A stretch of 64,000 nucleotides of DNA from Halochromatium sp. (GCA_010912705.1 POWB01000006.1:117602-181601); one strand, 5' to 3'. Shown: positions 19,261 to 29,485, numbered from the stretch's first letter. Translations and numbers: made by a program. The notes: generated from the sequence alone by a model not told the origin.

Positions 19261-19330
19261 TGAGGAAGCCTGCCGAATAATCGCCGAGACCGTCGTCGGC
19301 GCTACAATCTCACCAGTATACTGAATCGTC

Positions 19331-20467
19331 GTGACTGTCACAGAGCAGGCCCAAGCCATCCATCGCCTCGCGCCGACCCGATCTGCGCCTGACCGACTCG
19401 AGTCCAGCCGGCTTGATGCCGACCGACTCGAGTCCAGCCGCCTCCAGCCGGCCCGACCTGAGTCGAGTCAGCTTGAGCCGACCCGGCTTGATCAGGCCCG
19501 GCGTGAGGAGGTTGAGACCCAGCTATTGCAGCTGCGGCCAGAGCACGCCGGTCGGCGACTAGACCAGGTGCTCGCAGAGCTGCTGCCCGCGTTCTCACGC
19601 AGTCGTTTGCAGGCATGGATCGAGCAAGGGCGAGTCTTGATCGACGGCCACAAGCCGCGGACGAAGGACCGCGTGCGTGGTGCGGAGCAGGTTCAGGTGC
19701 AGCCCTTGCTGGAGGCGAGCGGGGCCTGCTTGCCGCAGCCTATCCCGCTGCGCATCCTATTCGAGGACGAGCATCTGATCCTGATCGACAAGCCGGCGGG
19801 TCTGGTCGTGCATCCGGCGGCGGGACATCCGGATGGTACGCTGCAGAATGCACTGCTTTATCATGATTCGCGCCTGGTCGAGCTGCCTCGTTGCGGTATC
19901 GTGCATCGCCTAGACAAGGAGACGACTGGCCTGATGGTGGTCGCGCGCAGCCTGCTCGCGCATCGCTCTTTGGTCGCTCAGCTCAAGATGCGGACGGTCA
20001 AACGCGACTATCGGGCGCTGGTGCTCGGAGCGCCACCTGCAGTTGGCCGCGTCGAGGCGCCGATTGGTCGGCATCCGACGCGACGAACGGCGATGGCGGT
20101 GGTGGCTGGTGGCCGACCGGCGGTAAGCGATTATTCGGTGCTGCTGCGCTATCGTCGGCACAGCCTGCTGGCGGTGCAGCTGCAGACAGGACGCACGCAT
20201 CAGATTCGTGTGCACATGGCGCATCTGCGCCATCCCTTAGTGGGTGATCCACTCTATGGTGGCGGGGCACGCGCAGCGGCTGAAGCAGCAAGCCCCGAGC
20301 TGGCCGCGGCGCTGCGCAGCTTTCCGCGCCAAGCGCTGCATGCGATCGGACTCGGCTTGGTGCACCCGGCCAGCACTGAGCGGATGCACTGGCAGGTGCC
20401 GATGGCGCCTGATCTCGCGGCGCTCTGCGCGCTCTTGCAACAGGATGCTGAGGCTGGACCCCGATGA
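19331..20467 (+). CDS. rluD: 23S rRNA pseudouridine synthase RluD
   Basis: An S4 RNA-binding domain (about residues 60-125: RRLDQVLAELLPAFSRSRLQ) is followed by the RluA-type catalytic domain with HRLDKETTGLMVVARS (catalytic Asp) and LQTGRTHQIRVHMAHL. It should modify U1911, U1915 and U1917 of helix 69 in 23S rRNA. The N-terminal 55 residues are a low-complexity extension made by a 30-bp DNA repeat (LESSRLDADRLESSRL). No ATG is available before the S4 domain; GTG at 19331 is the first usable start and has no clear ribosome site. The stop overlaps the pgeF start (ATGA). Confidence 0.88.
   Translation: MTVTEQAQAIHRLAPTRSAPDRLESSRLDADRLESSRLQPARPESSQLEPTRLDQARREEVETQLLQLRPEHAGRRLDQVLAELLPAFSRSRLQAWIEQGRVLIDGHKPRTKDRVRGAEQVQVQPLLEASGACLPQPIPLRILFEDEHLILIDKPAGLVVHPAAGHPDGTLQNALLYHDSRLVELPRCGIVHRLDKETTGLMVVARSLLAHRSLVAQLKMRTVKRDYRALVLGAPPAVGRVEAPIGRHPTRRTAMAVVAGGRPAVSDYSVLLRYRRHSLLAVQLQTGRTHQIRVHMAHLRHPLVGDPLYGGGARAAAEAASPELAAALRSFPRQALHAIGLGLVHPASTERMHWQVPMAPDLAALCALLQQDAEAGPR
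19391..19440 (+). repeat. 30-bp tandem repeat at the 5' end of rluD
   Basis: The 20-bp core GACCGACTCGAGTCCAGCCG occurs exactly at 19391-19410 and 19421-19440. Degenerate copies continue to about 19490. The unit keeps frame and encodes LESSRLDADR-like repeats. Confidence 0.8.
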
Positions 20468-21204
20468 GCCTATTCTTCCGACCTGACTGGACCGCACCGG
20501 CCGTGGTGCAGGCGCTCAGCACGACGCGCCAGGGTGGCGTCAGCAGCGGTGTCTATGCCAGCCTGAATCTGGCGAGCCATGTTGGCGATGATCCGGCTGC
20601 GGTGCAGCGCAACCGGGCGCTGCTCTATGAGCAGGCGCAGATACCGCTGGAGCCAACCTGGCTGAACCAGGTTCACGGTCCTGCTGTCTACGAGCATGGG
20701 GCTGCGCGGCCCTCAGGGCGCGATGCTGATGCCTCGGTGGCCTTTGGGCCGGGCGCCGTTTGCGCGGTGATGACGGCCGATTGCTTGCCTATCCTGCTCT
20801 GCGATCAGGCGGGTACTGTGGTCGCGGCGGCGCATGCCGGCTGGCGTGGCTTGGCGGCTGGAGTCATCGAGGCGACGGTGCAGCGGATGCGGCGACCAGC
20901 TGATCAGCTGCAGGCCTGGCTCGGACCCGCCATTGGGCCGGCGCAGTTTGAGGTCGGCGATGAGGTGCGTGCCCGCTTTTGCGCCCTCGACCCGGATGCG
21001 GCGGCAGCCTTCCGCCCGAATGCCGCCGGGCGTTGGCTCGCCGATCTGCCGATGCTTGCGCGGCAGCGGCTGGCGCGACTTGGTGTAACCTCCGTTAGCG
21101 GCGGCGACCACTGCACCCTTGCCGACCGCGACCGCTTCTTCTCGTATCGACGCGATGGGGTCACCGGACGCATGGCGAGCCTGATTTGGCTGCAGTCGGG
21201 GTGA
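20464..21204 (+). CDS. pgeF: Peptidoglycan editing factor, multicopper-oxidase-like (YfiH)
   Basis: The 246-residue protein has the Cu/Zn-ligand motifs of the DUF152/laccase-domain family: NQVHG, ADCLPILLCD, AAHAGWRGLAAGVI and the C-terminal GGDHCTLADRDRFFSYRRDG. In E. coli YfiH (PgeF) removes L-Ser wrongly built into peptidoglycan; related proteins act as purine nucleoside phosphorylases. It is coupled to rluD by a four-base overlap, the standard gammaproteobacterial order bamD, rluD, pgeF. Confidence 0.88.
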   Translation: MSLFFRPDWTAPAVVQALSTTRQGGVSSGVYASLNLASHVGDDPAAVQRNRALLYEQAQIPLEPTWLNQVHGPAVYEHGAARPSGRDADASVAFGPGAVCAVMTADCLPILLCDQAGTVVAAAHAGWRGLAAGVIEATVQRMRRPADQLQAWLGPAIGPAQFEVGDEVRARFCALDPDAAAAFRPNAAGRWLADLPMLARQRLARLGVTSVSGGDHCTLADRDRFFSYRRDGVTGRMASLIWLQSG

Positions 21205-21266
21205 GCTTCTAGCTCTAAATCCAAAGGCAGAGCCGCGGCAGTTTAGCTTGTCCATGCGCTGTTTGA

Positions 21267-21295
21267 TTGATCTCAACACGCCCTGCCGCTACTCT
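21267..21295 (+). promoter_or_regulatory. Possible sigma-70 promoter of prc
   Basis: TTGATC (21267-21272) and TACTCT (21290-21295) are spaced by 17 bases and lie 35 bases before the prc start. Both boxes match the consensus at four of six positions, so support is modest. Confidence 0.35.
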
Positions 21296-21330
21296 CTATT
21301 AGTAAGATCTATCGTATCGATAAGCGCAAC

Positions 21331-23511
21331 ATGATGAGTATAGGACGCGTCTTCACCAGTATCCCTCAGGCAGGCCCGACCAAGCCCCGCCGACCTCTTC
21401 GCTGGCTGAGCCTTAACACCGGCGCGCGCCTTTGTGCTGCGCTGCTGATTGCGCTGATCACCTTTGGTGCGGTTGCGAAGACCCAAGAGGTCGGTCTCGC
21501 CGAGCTGTTCCCGGATGAGCGTCAAGCGCGCACCATGGTGGTCATCAACAAGGTGCTCGAGCGATTCCATTATCGCGACTTCCAGCTCAGCGACGCCTTC
21601 GCTGGGGAGGTCATCGAGAACTACTTCACTGACCTCGACCCTGGACGGCTGTTCTTCCTCGAGCGCGACGTTGAGCGCTTTGGACGCACCGCAGGACGCC
21701 TCGACGATGACCTCGCTAAGGGCAAGATCGATACCGCCTTCGATATCTTTCGCGTCTACCGCATGCGGGTCGACTCGCGCATTGATTACGCGCTCTCGCT
21801 GCTGCAGCAGCCGTTCGATTTCACCCGCAACGAGAGCTACCTGTTCAAGCGCGATGAGGCCGACTGGGCGACCAGCGAGGCCGAGCTGAACGAGATCTGG
21901 CGTAAGCGGGTGAAGAATGATTACCTACTCTTGAAGCTCTCTGAGAAGACTGACACTGAGATTCGTGATCAGCTGCGTGAGCGCTACAGGGGCATCACAC
22001 GGCGTATCCATCAATTTACCCCTGATGATGTCTACCAGGCCTTTGTGAACGCCTATACCCGCACGCTAGAACCGCATACCAGCTACATGTCGCCGAGCAC
22101 CTCGGAAAACTTCGACATCAGCATGCGACTCTCGCTGGAGGGGATTGGTGCAGTGCTGCGGGCAGATAACGAGTACACGGTGATTCAGCGCACGATTCCG
22201 GGCGGGCCGGCTCGTCAATCGGGGCAGATCCAAACCGGAGATCGGATCCTTGGCGTTGGCCAGGGACTCGACGGCGAGATGGTCGATGTGGTCGGCTGGC
22301 GGCTGCAGGATGTGGTCGACAAGATCCGGGGTCCAAAAGGCTCAGTGGTTCGCTTGCAGACCCTGCCGAAGTCGGAGGCCTCTGGTGGTCGCATGCGCGA
22401 GATCTCATTGGTGCGTAACGAGATCAAGCTCGAAGATCAGGCCGCGCAGCACTTTGTGATCGATGACCTCGAGAATGCCCCCTCGTTGCGGATCGGGGTC
22501 ATTGAGGTCCCCGCCTTCTATCGTGATTTCCGTGCGGAGTCGGCTGGCAAGCGTGATTTTCGTAGCACCACGCGTGATGTTCGCGCGCTGATCAAGACGC
22601 TTAAGGCCGAGAATGTCGATGGACTCATCATTGATCTGCGTGGCAACGGCGGTGGCTCGCTCACCGAGGCCTTAGAGCTAACCGGGCTGTTCATCAAGGA
22701 GGGGCCCGTGGTCCAGGTGAAGGACTCCTTTGGTAAGGTTGAGGTCGAGGTCGACCCAGACCCGGCGATCGTCTACACCGGTCCACTCGCGGTCCTTGTC
22801 GATCGCAACAGTGCCTCGGCCTCGGAGATCTTTGCCGGTGCCATTCAAGACTACGGGCGCGGCATCATCATCGGCGAGCCAACCTTTGGCAAGGGTACGG
22901 TGCAGACCCTGATTGATCTGGACCGCTATGTGCCAGGCGATGATACCGAGCTTGGACGTTTGCGCCTGACCATGGCAGAGTTTTATCGCATCAGCGGTGG
23001 CAGCACTCAGCTCAAGGGGGTCGAGCCCGATATCCAGTTTGAGCTTGGCTTGCAAGGCATCGACCACGGCGAGCGCTCGCTCGATAACGCGCTGCCCTGG
23101 GGAAAGATTCGACCGGCTCGGTTCACGCCGAAGAGCGATCTTGACATCGATACCCTCAAGCAGCGTTCAGCACAGCGCATCATTCAGGACGATGGCTTCG
23201 AGATGCTCCTCTCTCAGGGTCGGGTGCTGAGCGAGATCGAAGCCCAGGATCAAGTATCACTGAGCGAGCGCGAGCGGCGCGCCGAATCGGATCGACGCGA
23301 TCAGGTTCTGAAGGAGCAAAAGGCCGCCTTCTTGCGCATCCGCGGGATCGAGCCGGTGGACGAAGACGCCGATGAGATCGATGAGGATGCCCTCGAGAAG
23401 CAGCAAGAGGTGATCGATCGCATCCTGACCCAAGAAGCGGCTCGTATTCTGGCGGACATCATCCTGCTACAGGGCGCTGATCAGCGGCCGCGTGCGGCAA
23501 TGCGAGACTAA
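21331..23511 (+). CDS. prc: Tail-specific protease (C-terminal processing peptidase)
   Basis: A basic, twin-patch N-terminus and a hydrophobic segment (LCAALLIALITFGAVAK, about residues 33-49) suggest export to the periplasm. A PDZ domain follows (GIGAVLRADNEYTVIQ to QTGDRILGVG), then an S41 peptidase core with IDLRGNGGGSL, the Ser region DRNSASASEIFAG and the Lys region GEPTFGKGTVQ. The 726-residue length fits E. coli Prc (682) plus a longer N-terminus and an acidic tail (DEDADEIDEDALEK). It trims or degrades periplasmic proteins, including PBP3 and MepS in E. coli. Confidence 0.92.
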   Translation: MMSIGRVFTSIPQAGPTKPRRPLRWLSLNTGARLCAALLIALITFGAVAKTQEVGLAELFPDERQARTMVVINKVLERFHYRDFQLSDAFAGEVIENYFTDLDPGRLFFLERDVERFGRTAGRLDDDLAKGKIDTAFDIFRVYRMRVDSRIDYALSLLQQPFDFTRNESYLFKRDEADWATSEAELNEIWRKRVKNDYLLLKLSEKTDTEIRDQLRERYRGITRRIHQFTPDDVYQAFVNAYTRTLEPHTSYMSPSTSENFDISMRLSLEGIGAVLRADNEYTVIQRTIPGGPARQSGQIQTGDRILGVGQGLDGEMVDVVGWRLQDVVDKIRGPKGSVVRLQTLPKSEASGGRMREISLVRNEIKLEDQAAQHFVIDDLENAPSLRIGVIEVPAFYRDFRAESAGKRDFRSTTRDVRALIKTLKAENVDGLIIDLRGNGGGSLTEALELTGLFIKEGPVVQVKDSFGKVEVEVDPDPAIVYTGPLAVLVDRNSASASEIFAGAIQDYGRGIIIGEPTFGKGTVQTLIDLDRYVPGDDTELGRLRLTMAEFYRISGGSTQLKGVEPDIQFELGLQGIDHGERSLDNALPWGKIRPARFTPKSDLDIDTLKQRSAQRIIQDDGFEMLLSQGRVLSEIEAQDQVSLSERERRAESDRRDQVLKEQKAAFLRIRGIEPVDEDADEIDEDALEKQQEVIDRILTQEAARILADIILLQGADQRPRAAMRD

Positions 23512-23519
23512 TTCTTCTG

Positions 23520-25232
23520 ATGTCTGTACAACGCTTGTCTGCCGAGCTTCCTGCTCGGCGGCTGCAGGTTCTTGCCGATCCTGCAGTTCGCGCCTTGGCC
23601 ACTCAGGGCCTCGTCGGGTTAGAGAAGGAAGCACTCAGAGTCAACCCCGATGGCTCTGTGGCGGCAACGCCGCACCCATCGGTGCTGGGCTCGGCCTTGA
23701 CCCATCCACATATCACCACCGATTTTTCTGAAGCACTGATCGAATTGGTGACACCAGCCTTGCCTGATCTGCAGGCCGTGCTCGACTTCCTCCGCGATCT
23801 ACATCTCTTCGTCGATCGGCAGATTGGTGAGGAGCGGCTCTGGGCGGCGAGCATGCCTTGCTTGATCAACGGTGGTGCGAAGATCCCGCTGGCCCAGTAT
23901 GGCAGCTCGAATGCGGCTCAGATGAAGACCGTCTATCGGCGCGGTCTCGGTAATCGCTATGGCCGCGTGATGCAGATCATCGCGGGCGTGCATTTCAACT
24001 TTTCGCTGCCAGAGGGATTCTGGCCGCTGACTCAGTCTGAGCTAAGCACCGCGAGCGGATCTGAGCCTGCGACTAATGCGGATGCCGACCGCTCTGATCC
24101 GGCCTACGCGCTTAGGGTCCGAGATGCGTCCTATATGGGCATGGTGCGCAATCTGCAGCGCCTAGGCTGGCTGGTGCCTTATCTGTTCGGTGCCTCGCCT
24201 GCGGTCTGCAAGAGCTTTGTCCAGGACCCGAAGACGGATCTTGAGTCGTTCGATGCCAAGACCTTCTATTACCCCTTCGCAACCTCGTTGCGCATGGGCG
24301 ATATCGGTTATCAGAACCGGCAAGAGGAGGGCACCGGCCTGAAGGCCAACTACGACTCGCTCGATGCCTATACGCGCAGCCTCACCTGGGCGATTCGGAC
24401 CCCCTGTCCGCACTACGAACCAATTGGGCGCAAGGTCAATGGTCGCTGGGAGCAGCTCAACGACCACGTGCTGCAGATCGAGAACGAGTACTACAGCACG
24501 GTACGCCCCAAACAGCTGACCGACTGGATGGAGTTCCCGACCCTAGCCTTGCGTCGACGCGGTATTCGCTATGTCGAGCTGCGCTCGGTGGATGTGAATC
24601 TCTATGAGCCGCTGGGTATCGAGCTTGAGCAGATGCGCTTCCTATCGCTGTTCATGCTCTATTGCCTGCTGCTGCCGAGTCCGACCATCTCGCCGCGCGA
24701 GCGGCGCTGGATCGATTCCAATGAGGTGCTGGCCGCGCACCGTGGGCGGGAGCCGGGGCTGATGCTGCAGCGCTCCGACGGCCCGATAGCGTTGCGCGCT
24801 TGGGGCCGGCAGGTGCTGGAGGCGATGGAGCCGCTAGCGGCGCTGTTAGACGAGGAGCTGGGCGGCCAGGCGACTGCCGCCCTGCAGGCACAGCAGTTCA
24901 AGATGGCCGAGCCGGAGGCGACGCCCTCGGCGCGCATCCTCGCCGAGATGCGGGCGCGGGGTGAGGGCTTTGCTGAGTTTGCACGCCGTCTGACCGAGCG
25001 TCATCGCGACGGCTTCAAACGGCTTGAGCTGGCCCCTGAGCGTCTCGCGCTGTTCCAACGCCTAGCCGATGAGTCGCGCCAACGACAGGCACAGATCGAA
25101 GCCGCTGATGATTGCGATTTCGATACCTTCTTGGCGCGCTACTTCGCCCAGACCGAGGACCAGCCAGTGGCGCTAGGCTCGCCCTTTGCGGCAGCGCCAG
25201 CGTCGACTGCGTCAACTGGGGTGTCGGCCTAG
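23520..25232 (+). CDS. gshA: Glutamate-cysteine ligase, class I
   Basis: The 570-residue protein has the proteobacterial GshA features VGLEKEALRVNPDGSVA, LTHPHITTDFSEALIELVTP (substrate Glu region) and MQIIAGVHFNFSLPEGFW, and further on RGIRYVELRSVDVNLYEPLG. It makes gamma-glutamylcysteine, the first glutathione step. The start is eight bases after the prc stop, so the two may be co-transcribed. The gene ends overlapping by four bases with the convergent SDR gene. gshB is not in the window. Confidence 0.92.
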   Translation: MSVQRLSAELPARRLQVLADPAVRALATQGLVGLEKEALRVNPDGSVAATPHPSVLGSALTHPHITTDFSEALIELVTPALPDLQAVLDFLRDLHLFVDRQIGEERLWAASMPCLINGGAKIPLAQYGSSNAAQMKTVYRRGLGNRYGRVMQIIAGVHFNFSLPEGFWPLTQSELSTASGSEPATNADADRSDPAYALRVRDASYMGMVRNLQRLGWLVPYLFGASPAVCKSFVQDPKTDLESFDAKTFYYPFATSLRMGDIGYQNRQEEGTGLKANYDSLDAYTRSLTWAIRTPCPHYEPIGRKVNGRWEQLNDHVLQIENEYYSTVRPKQLTDWMEFPTLALRRRGIRYVELRSVDVNLYEPLGIELEQMRFLSLFMLYCLLLPSPTISPRERRWIDSNEVLAAHRGREPGLMLQRSDGPIALRAWGRQVLEAMEPLAALLDEELGGQATAALQAQQFKMAEPEATPSARILAEMRARGEGFAEFARRLTERHRDGFKRLELAPERLALFQRLADESRQRQAQIEAADDCDFDTFLARYFAQTEDQPVALGSPFAAAPASTASTGVSA

Positions 25233-26077
25233 CCGCGGCCGCCGCGCGAGGTCTGGTATAGGACCCAGTCCATCGCGCGGCTTGGCAGTAGGCGGTGCAA
25301 GGCGCCGATCAGATGGGTCGGAAAGGTCACGTAATAGCGCGGTTTTGGATGCGGGCTCTCGAGTGCCTGCAGCAGCTTGTGCAACACCGCCTCGGGCGGC
25401 AGCGTAAAGGGTTGGGCGGCGCCCTCTTTGCGCAGCCGCTCCTCCATGCGCTGATAGGTCTCCCGGTACGGGCTGGTGCTGGGGTCGATATGGCGTTGAT
25501 AGGCGCGGTAGGCGTTATCGCGAAAGCGGCTCAGGATCGGCCCGGGCTCGATCAGGATCACCTCGATACCGCTGCCGCGCAGCTCCAGACGCAGGGTGTC
25601 GGTGAGACCCTCAAGCGCAAACTTGCTGGCAACATAGGCGCCACGGAACGGCAGCGCCGCAAAGCCGAGCACCGAGCTGTTCTGCAGGATGCGGCCCTGG
25701 CCCTGGTTGCGCATCAGCGGGATCACGCGTCGGGTCAGGTCGTGCCAGCCAAACAGGTTGGTCTCGAACTGTGCGCGCAGTGTTTCGCGCGTCAGATCCT
25801 CGACCGCGCCAGGCTGACCATAGGCACCATTGTTGAACAAGGCATCCAGGCGTTGACCGGTCAGCGCCAGGGCGGCTTGCAGGCCGGCAGCGATACTGTC
25901 GGGGTCGTTCAGGTCGAGCTGCACCGCCTGCAGGCCCTGTGCCTGCAGGCGCTCGACATCGGCCGCTTGGCGGGCGGAGGCGATGACCTGCCAGCCGCGC
26001 TGGGCCAGCCCCAGTGCGCAGCTGAGGCCGATGCCACTCGAGCAACCGGTGATCAGGATGCTGCGTTGATGTTCCAT
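25229..26077 (-). CDS. Short-chain dehydrogenase/reductase (SDR)
   Basis: The 282-residue protein has the classical SDR cofactor motif TGCSSGIG near residue 10, NNGAYGQPG (variant of NNAG), a Ser in LQNSSVLGF and the catalytic YVASK. The Tyr/Lys/Ser set looks intact. Sequence style (RVIPLMRNQGQGRI, LEGLTDTLRLEL) fits the classical SDRs often annotated as short-chain oxidoreductases of unknown substrate. A GGAG ribosome site precedes ATG at 26077. No neighbour points to a pathway. Confidence 0.85.
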   Translation of the reverse strand: MEHQRSILITGCSSGIGLSCALGLAQRGWQVIASARQAADVERLQAQGLQAVQLDLNDPDSIAAGLQAALALTGQRLDALFNNGAYGQPGAVEDLTRETLRAQFETNLFGWHDLTRRVIPLMRNQGQGRILQNSSVLGFAALPFRGAYVASKFALEGLTDTLRLELRGSGIEVILIEPGPILSRFRDNAYRAYQRHIDPSTSPYRETYQRMEERLRKEGAAQPFTLPPEAVLHKLLQALESPHPKPRYYVTFPTHLIGALHRLLPSRAMDWVLYQTSRGGRG

Positions 26078-26173
26078 GATGTTGGGCTCCAGGATAGCGG
26101 GATCGGGTTGGCTGCAGATGGTGAGTGCGGTGGCCCCCTATGGTAGGCCAGATGACCCCGAGATGGCGCCCGC

Positions 26174-27145
26174 ATGAGCCCTGATCCCCCTGGGCCGCAA
26201 TGGTTGTGGGTTCCGGCCGCGCATCCCCAAGCGACTGCGACCCCGATGAGGCCATCGAGCAGGCGGCACCTGCTGATGCTGGCCGATCATGGTCTCGCAC
26301 AGTCGCTACAGTATGATCGCCACTATGAAGATCCGTTACAAGACCATGACGGCTTGTCGGATCGCTGCGATGTCGTGACGCAATCATTGCTCGATCTTGG
26401 CCGCCATGATCCGGCAAGGATCGATCCTGCTGCGCAACGCTTTGATCTTGGCCCAGGCACGGCCGATAGCCGCCTAGGTGCGGCGATGGACGCGTATCAA
26501 CTGGACTTAGCGCTGAGTGCCGGGCGGCATGCGGTTGAGCGCGCCAAGCTGGAGGGTATCCGCTTGATCCAGGCGCAAGGGGCTGGCGTCGGCGCTGGCA
26601 TCACCAATCAGCTCTGGTGGCTGCTCTTCGGACGCTGGCCGGTGTCGTCAATGGCGACCGATGCGGGACTGAGGTTGGCTTGTCGGCATCGGCGGACAGA
26701 GCGCGACCCGCTCGCGCTGGACGCTCGGGTCAGGGCGAGCGGGGTCGGCGGTGTGAGATCCCTGGTCACCGGCGTTGATCTGGGGCCTATCCTGCAGCGT
26801 CATGCGATGGCGCTATCCAATCCCTATCTGGCCTTGCGCCATCTGGGTGGTTTTGAGCATGCGGCGCTGGTTGGCTCGGCGCTGGCAGCGGCGCAGCTCG
26901 GGCTCCGCTGGCAGGGGCTTGGCGAGAGTGCGGCCATCGCCAGGCTGCTGGCCTTGTGCCTGAATCCATCGGTGGCGCCCTGGCTAGGGATGCAATCCCA
27001 TGTCTGCGCTGGCTGCCAAATCCTGGAGCCCGCAAAGCAGGATGACGCCGAGGCCGTTTGCTTGCGGCAAGAAGACGGATCGGGCGCTGGGGGCGAGGCA
27101 CAGTTGGATACAATACCTGCCCTAATTGGCTTGATGGAGAAGTGA
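26174..27145 (+). CDS. Divergent CobT-like (NaMN:DMB phosphoribosyltransferase fold) protein
   Basis: The 323-residue product shows CobT-family landmarks in order: LADHGLAQS (compare DHGVA), ALSAGRHAVERAKLEGIRLI before the spot where CobT has GEMGIGNTT (here AQGAGVGAGIT), LGGFEHAALVGSALAAA (compare GGFEIAAMAGA), LNPSVAPWLGMQSH and a C-terminal EDGSGAGG (compare GEGTGAA, which holds the catalytic Glu in CobT). True CobT joins dimethylbenzimidazole to the ribotide in cobalamin synthesis. The glycine-rich phosphate-binding motif and DGF motif are changed, so the same activity is doubtful. It ends nine bases before tex. Fold assignment is my reading from motif order, not a search. Confidence 0.5.
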   Translation: MSPDPPGPQWLWVPAAHPQATATPMRPSSRRHLLMLADHGLAQSLQYDRHYEDPLQDHDGLSDRCDVVTQSLLDLGRHDPARIDPAAQRFDLGPGTADSRLGAAMDAYQLDLALSAGRHAVERAKLEGIRLIQAQGAGVGAGITNQLWWLLFGRWPVSSMATDAGLRLACRHRRTERDPLALDARVRASGVGGVRSLVTGVDLGPILQRHAMALSNPYLALRHLGGFEHAALVGSALAAAQLGLRWQGLGESAAIARLLALCLNPSVAPWLGMQSHVCAGCQILEPAKQDDAEAVCLRQEDGSGAGGEAQLDTIPALIGLMEK

Positions 27146-27154
27146 AACAGGTTC

Positions 27155-29485
27155 ATGGGCGCGATTATTCCAGTCATCTCAGACGAACTGGGCTGTCATC
27201 CGCGGCAGGTGCAGGCTGCCGTGGAACTGCTCGACGGTGGGGCCACGGTGCCGTTCATTGCGCGTTATCGCAAGGAAGCGACCGGCGGGCTCGACGATAT
27301 CCAGCTGCGGCATCTGGCGCAGCGCTTGGTCTATCTGCGCGAGCTTGAGGAGCGCCGCGCGACAGTGCGGTCCAGCATCGATGAGCAGGGCAAGCTGAGC
27401 GACGAGCTGCGCGCTGCGATCGAGGCCGCCGAGACCAAGCAGCGGCTTGAAGATCTCTATCTGCCGTTCAAGCCCAAGCGCCGCACCAAGGCGCAGATTG
27501 CGCGTGAGGCCGGTCTGGAGCCGCTTGCCGATGCGCTGCTCGCCGATCCGGCACTGGCGCCGGAGATGCAGGCTGCGGCCTATGTGGATGCTGGCAAGGG
27601 CGTGGCCGATATCGCTATCGCCGCGGCGCTTGAGGGGGCGCGCCAGATCCTGATGGAGCGCTTTGCCGAGGATGCCGAGCTAGCTGGGCAGTTGCGCGAG
27701 CGGTTATGGGAAGACGGCATCCTGGTCTCGCGGGTCATTGAAGGCCAGGAGGCTGAAGGGGCGAAGTTCTCGGATTACTTCGACTACCGCGAGCCGATCG
27801 CCAAGGTGCCCTCGCATCGGGCACTAGCGCTGTTTCGTGGGCGCAATCAGGGCATCTTGGCGCTAGAGCTGCTGGCTGGCGAAGGGGAGGAGCCGGATGC
27901 CCCCTTTCGAGGTCGTATCGCCGAGCGCTTTGGGATTCGAGCGACTGGCTTGCCGGGCGCTGCCTGGCTGACCGAGACGGTGCGCAAGACCTGGCGCATC
28001 AAGTTGATGACGCGCCTTGATTTAGACCTCAAACATCGTCTGCTCGAGGCGGCCGAGACCGAGGCGATCCGGGTCTTTGCGAAGAATCTAAAGGCACTAC
28101 TGTTGGCTGCGCCAGCGGGCCGGCTGCCGACCATTGGACTCGATCCGGGGCTGCGTACGGGCGTCAAGGTGGCGGTGGTGGATGCCACCGGGCGGCTGGT
28201 CGATACGGCGACGATCTATCCGCATCTGCCTAAGCATCAGTGGGATGCCTCGATCGCAGTACTGGCAAAGCTGGCCTCAACGCATGCTGTGAAGCTGATT
28301 AGCATTGGTAATGGGACCGCCTCGCGCGAGACCGATAAACTGGCGCGCGAGCTGATCCGGCGGCACCCGGAGCTGGGTCTGCAGTCATTGGTGGTGAGTG
28401 AGGCGGGGGCCTCGGTCTATTCGGCGTCCGAGTATGCATCGCGAGAGCTACCGGCGCTGGATGTATCGCTGCGTGGAGCGGTATCGATTGCGCGTCGACT
28501 GCAAGACCCACTGGCGGAGTTGGTCAAGATCGAGCCGAAGGCGATCGGGGTTGGACAGTATCAGCACGATGTGAATCAGTCCGGGCTGGCGCGCACGCTG
28601 GATGCGGTGGTCGAGGACTGTGTGAATGCTGTCGGTGTCGACCTGAACACCGCCTCGGTGCCCTTATTGGCCCAGGTCTCGGGGCTGACCTCGACGCTGG
28701 CCGAGAACCTCGTGCGCTATCGCGAAGAGCAAGGGGCCTTCCGCAGCCGCGCGGAATTAAAGAAGGTGCCACGCCTAGGTGAGAAGACCTTTCAGCAGTG
28801 CGCAGGCTTCTTGCGGATTTCTGATGGGGATGAGCCGCTGGATGGCTCGGCGGTGCATCCGGAGGCCTATCCGCTGGTAAGGCGCATCCTGGAGCAGCTA
28901 GGGCGTGATCTTCGAGCATTGATCGGCGATCGGGCCGCGTTGCGGCGGTTGCAGCCGGCGCAGTTTGCCGATGAGCGCTTTGGCGAGCCGACGGTGCGTG
29001 ACATTATCGCCGAGCTGGAGAAGCCGGGGCGCGATCCACGGCCGGAGTTTAAGGCGGCGAGCTTCATGGAAGGGGTCGAGACCTTGTCGGATCTCAAGCC
29101 AGGGATGCTGCTGGAGGGGACGGTGACCAATGTGACCAACTTTGGCGCCTTCGTCGATGTGGGGGTGCATCAGGATGGGCTGGTGCATATCTCGCGGCTA
29201 GCGGATCGGTTTGTCAAAGATCCCTATGAGGTGGTGAGCACTGGGCAACTGGTGAAGGTGAAGGTGCTGGAGGTGGATCTGCCGCGCAAACGCGTGTCGC
29301 TGAGCATGCGTTTGGGTGATGCGCCTGAGGTTGAGGCGGGTGGCGGACGTTCAGGCGCCAGTCAGCGGTCTGCTCAAGCCCCGAGGCCTGATCGCTCGGC
29401 CTCAAAGCCGAGGGCTGGGCGCAAGGGGTCGGAAGTGGCTGATGGGGCGATGGCGGATGCCTTTGCAAAGGCGCGTCAGCGATGA
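27155..29485 (+). CDS. tex: Tex-type S1 RNA-binding accessory protein
   Basis: The 776-residue product matches Tex end to end: an N-terminal helical region ([17 protein letters not shown]), a YqgF/RNase-H-like domain ([18 protein letters not shown]), helix-hairpin-helix segments ([20 protein letters not shown]) and a C-terminal S1 domain (about 650-725: [20 protein letters not shown]). Tex binds nucleic acid and the transcription machinery; it affects toxin expression in Bordetella and is conserved widely. The tail after the S1 domain is basic and low-complexity. Confidence 0.93.
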   Translation: MGAIIPVISDELGCHPRQVQAAVELLDGGATVPFIARYRKEATGGLDDIQLRHLAQRLVYLRELEERRATVRSSIDEQGKLSDELRAAIEAAETKQRLEDLYLPFKPKRRTKAQIAREAGLEPLADALLADPALAPEMQAAAYVDAGKGVADIAIAAALEGARQILMERFAEDAELAGQLRERLWEDGILVSRVIEGQEAEGAKFSDYFDYREPIAKVPSHRALALFRGRNQGILALELLAGEGEEPDAPFRGRIAERFGIRATGLPGAAWLTETVRKTWRIKLMTRLDLDLKHRLLEAAETEAIRVFAKNLKALLLAAPAGRLPTIGLDPGLRTGVKVAVVDATGRLVDTATIYPHLPKHQWDASIAVLAKLASTHAVKLISIGNGTASRETDKLARELIRRHPELGLQSLVVSEAGASVYSASEYASRELPALDVSLRGAVSIARRLQDPLAELVKIEPKAIGVGQYQHDVNQSGLARTLDAVVEDCVNAVGVDLNTASVPLLAQVSGLTSTLAENLVRYREEQGAFRSRAELKKVPRLGEKTFQQCAGFLRISDGDEPLDGSAVHPEAYPLVRRILEQLGRDLRALIGDRAALRRLQPAQFADERFGEPTVRDIIAELEKPGRDPRPEFKAASFMEGVETLSDLKPGMLLEGTVTNVTNFGAFVDVGVHQDGLVHISRLADRFVKDPYEVVSTGQLVKVKVLEVDLPRKRVSLSMRLGDAPEVEAGGGRSGASQRSAQAPRPDRSASKPRAGRKGSEVADGAMADAFAKARQR

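Noticed and set aside
25295..26146. 283-codon plus-strand frame opposite the SDR gene
   Set aside because: The SDR on the other strand has intact cofactor and catalytic motifs; this frame has none.
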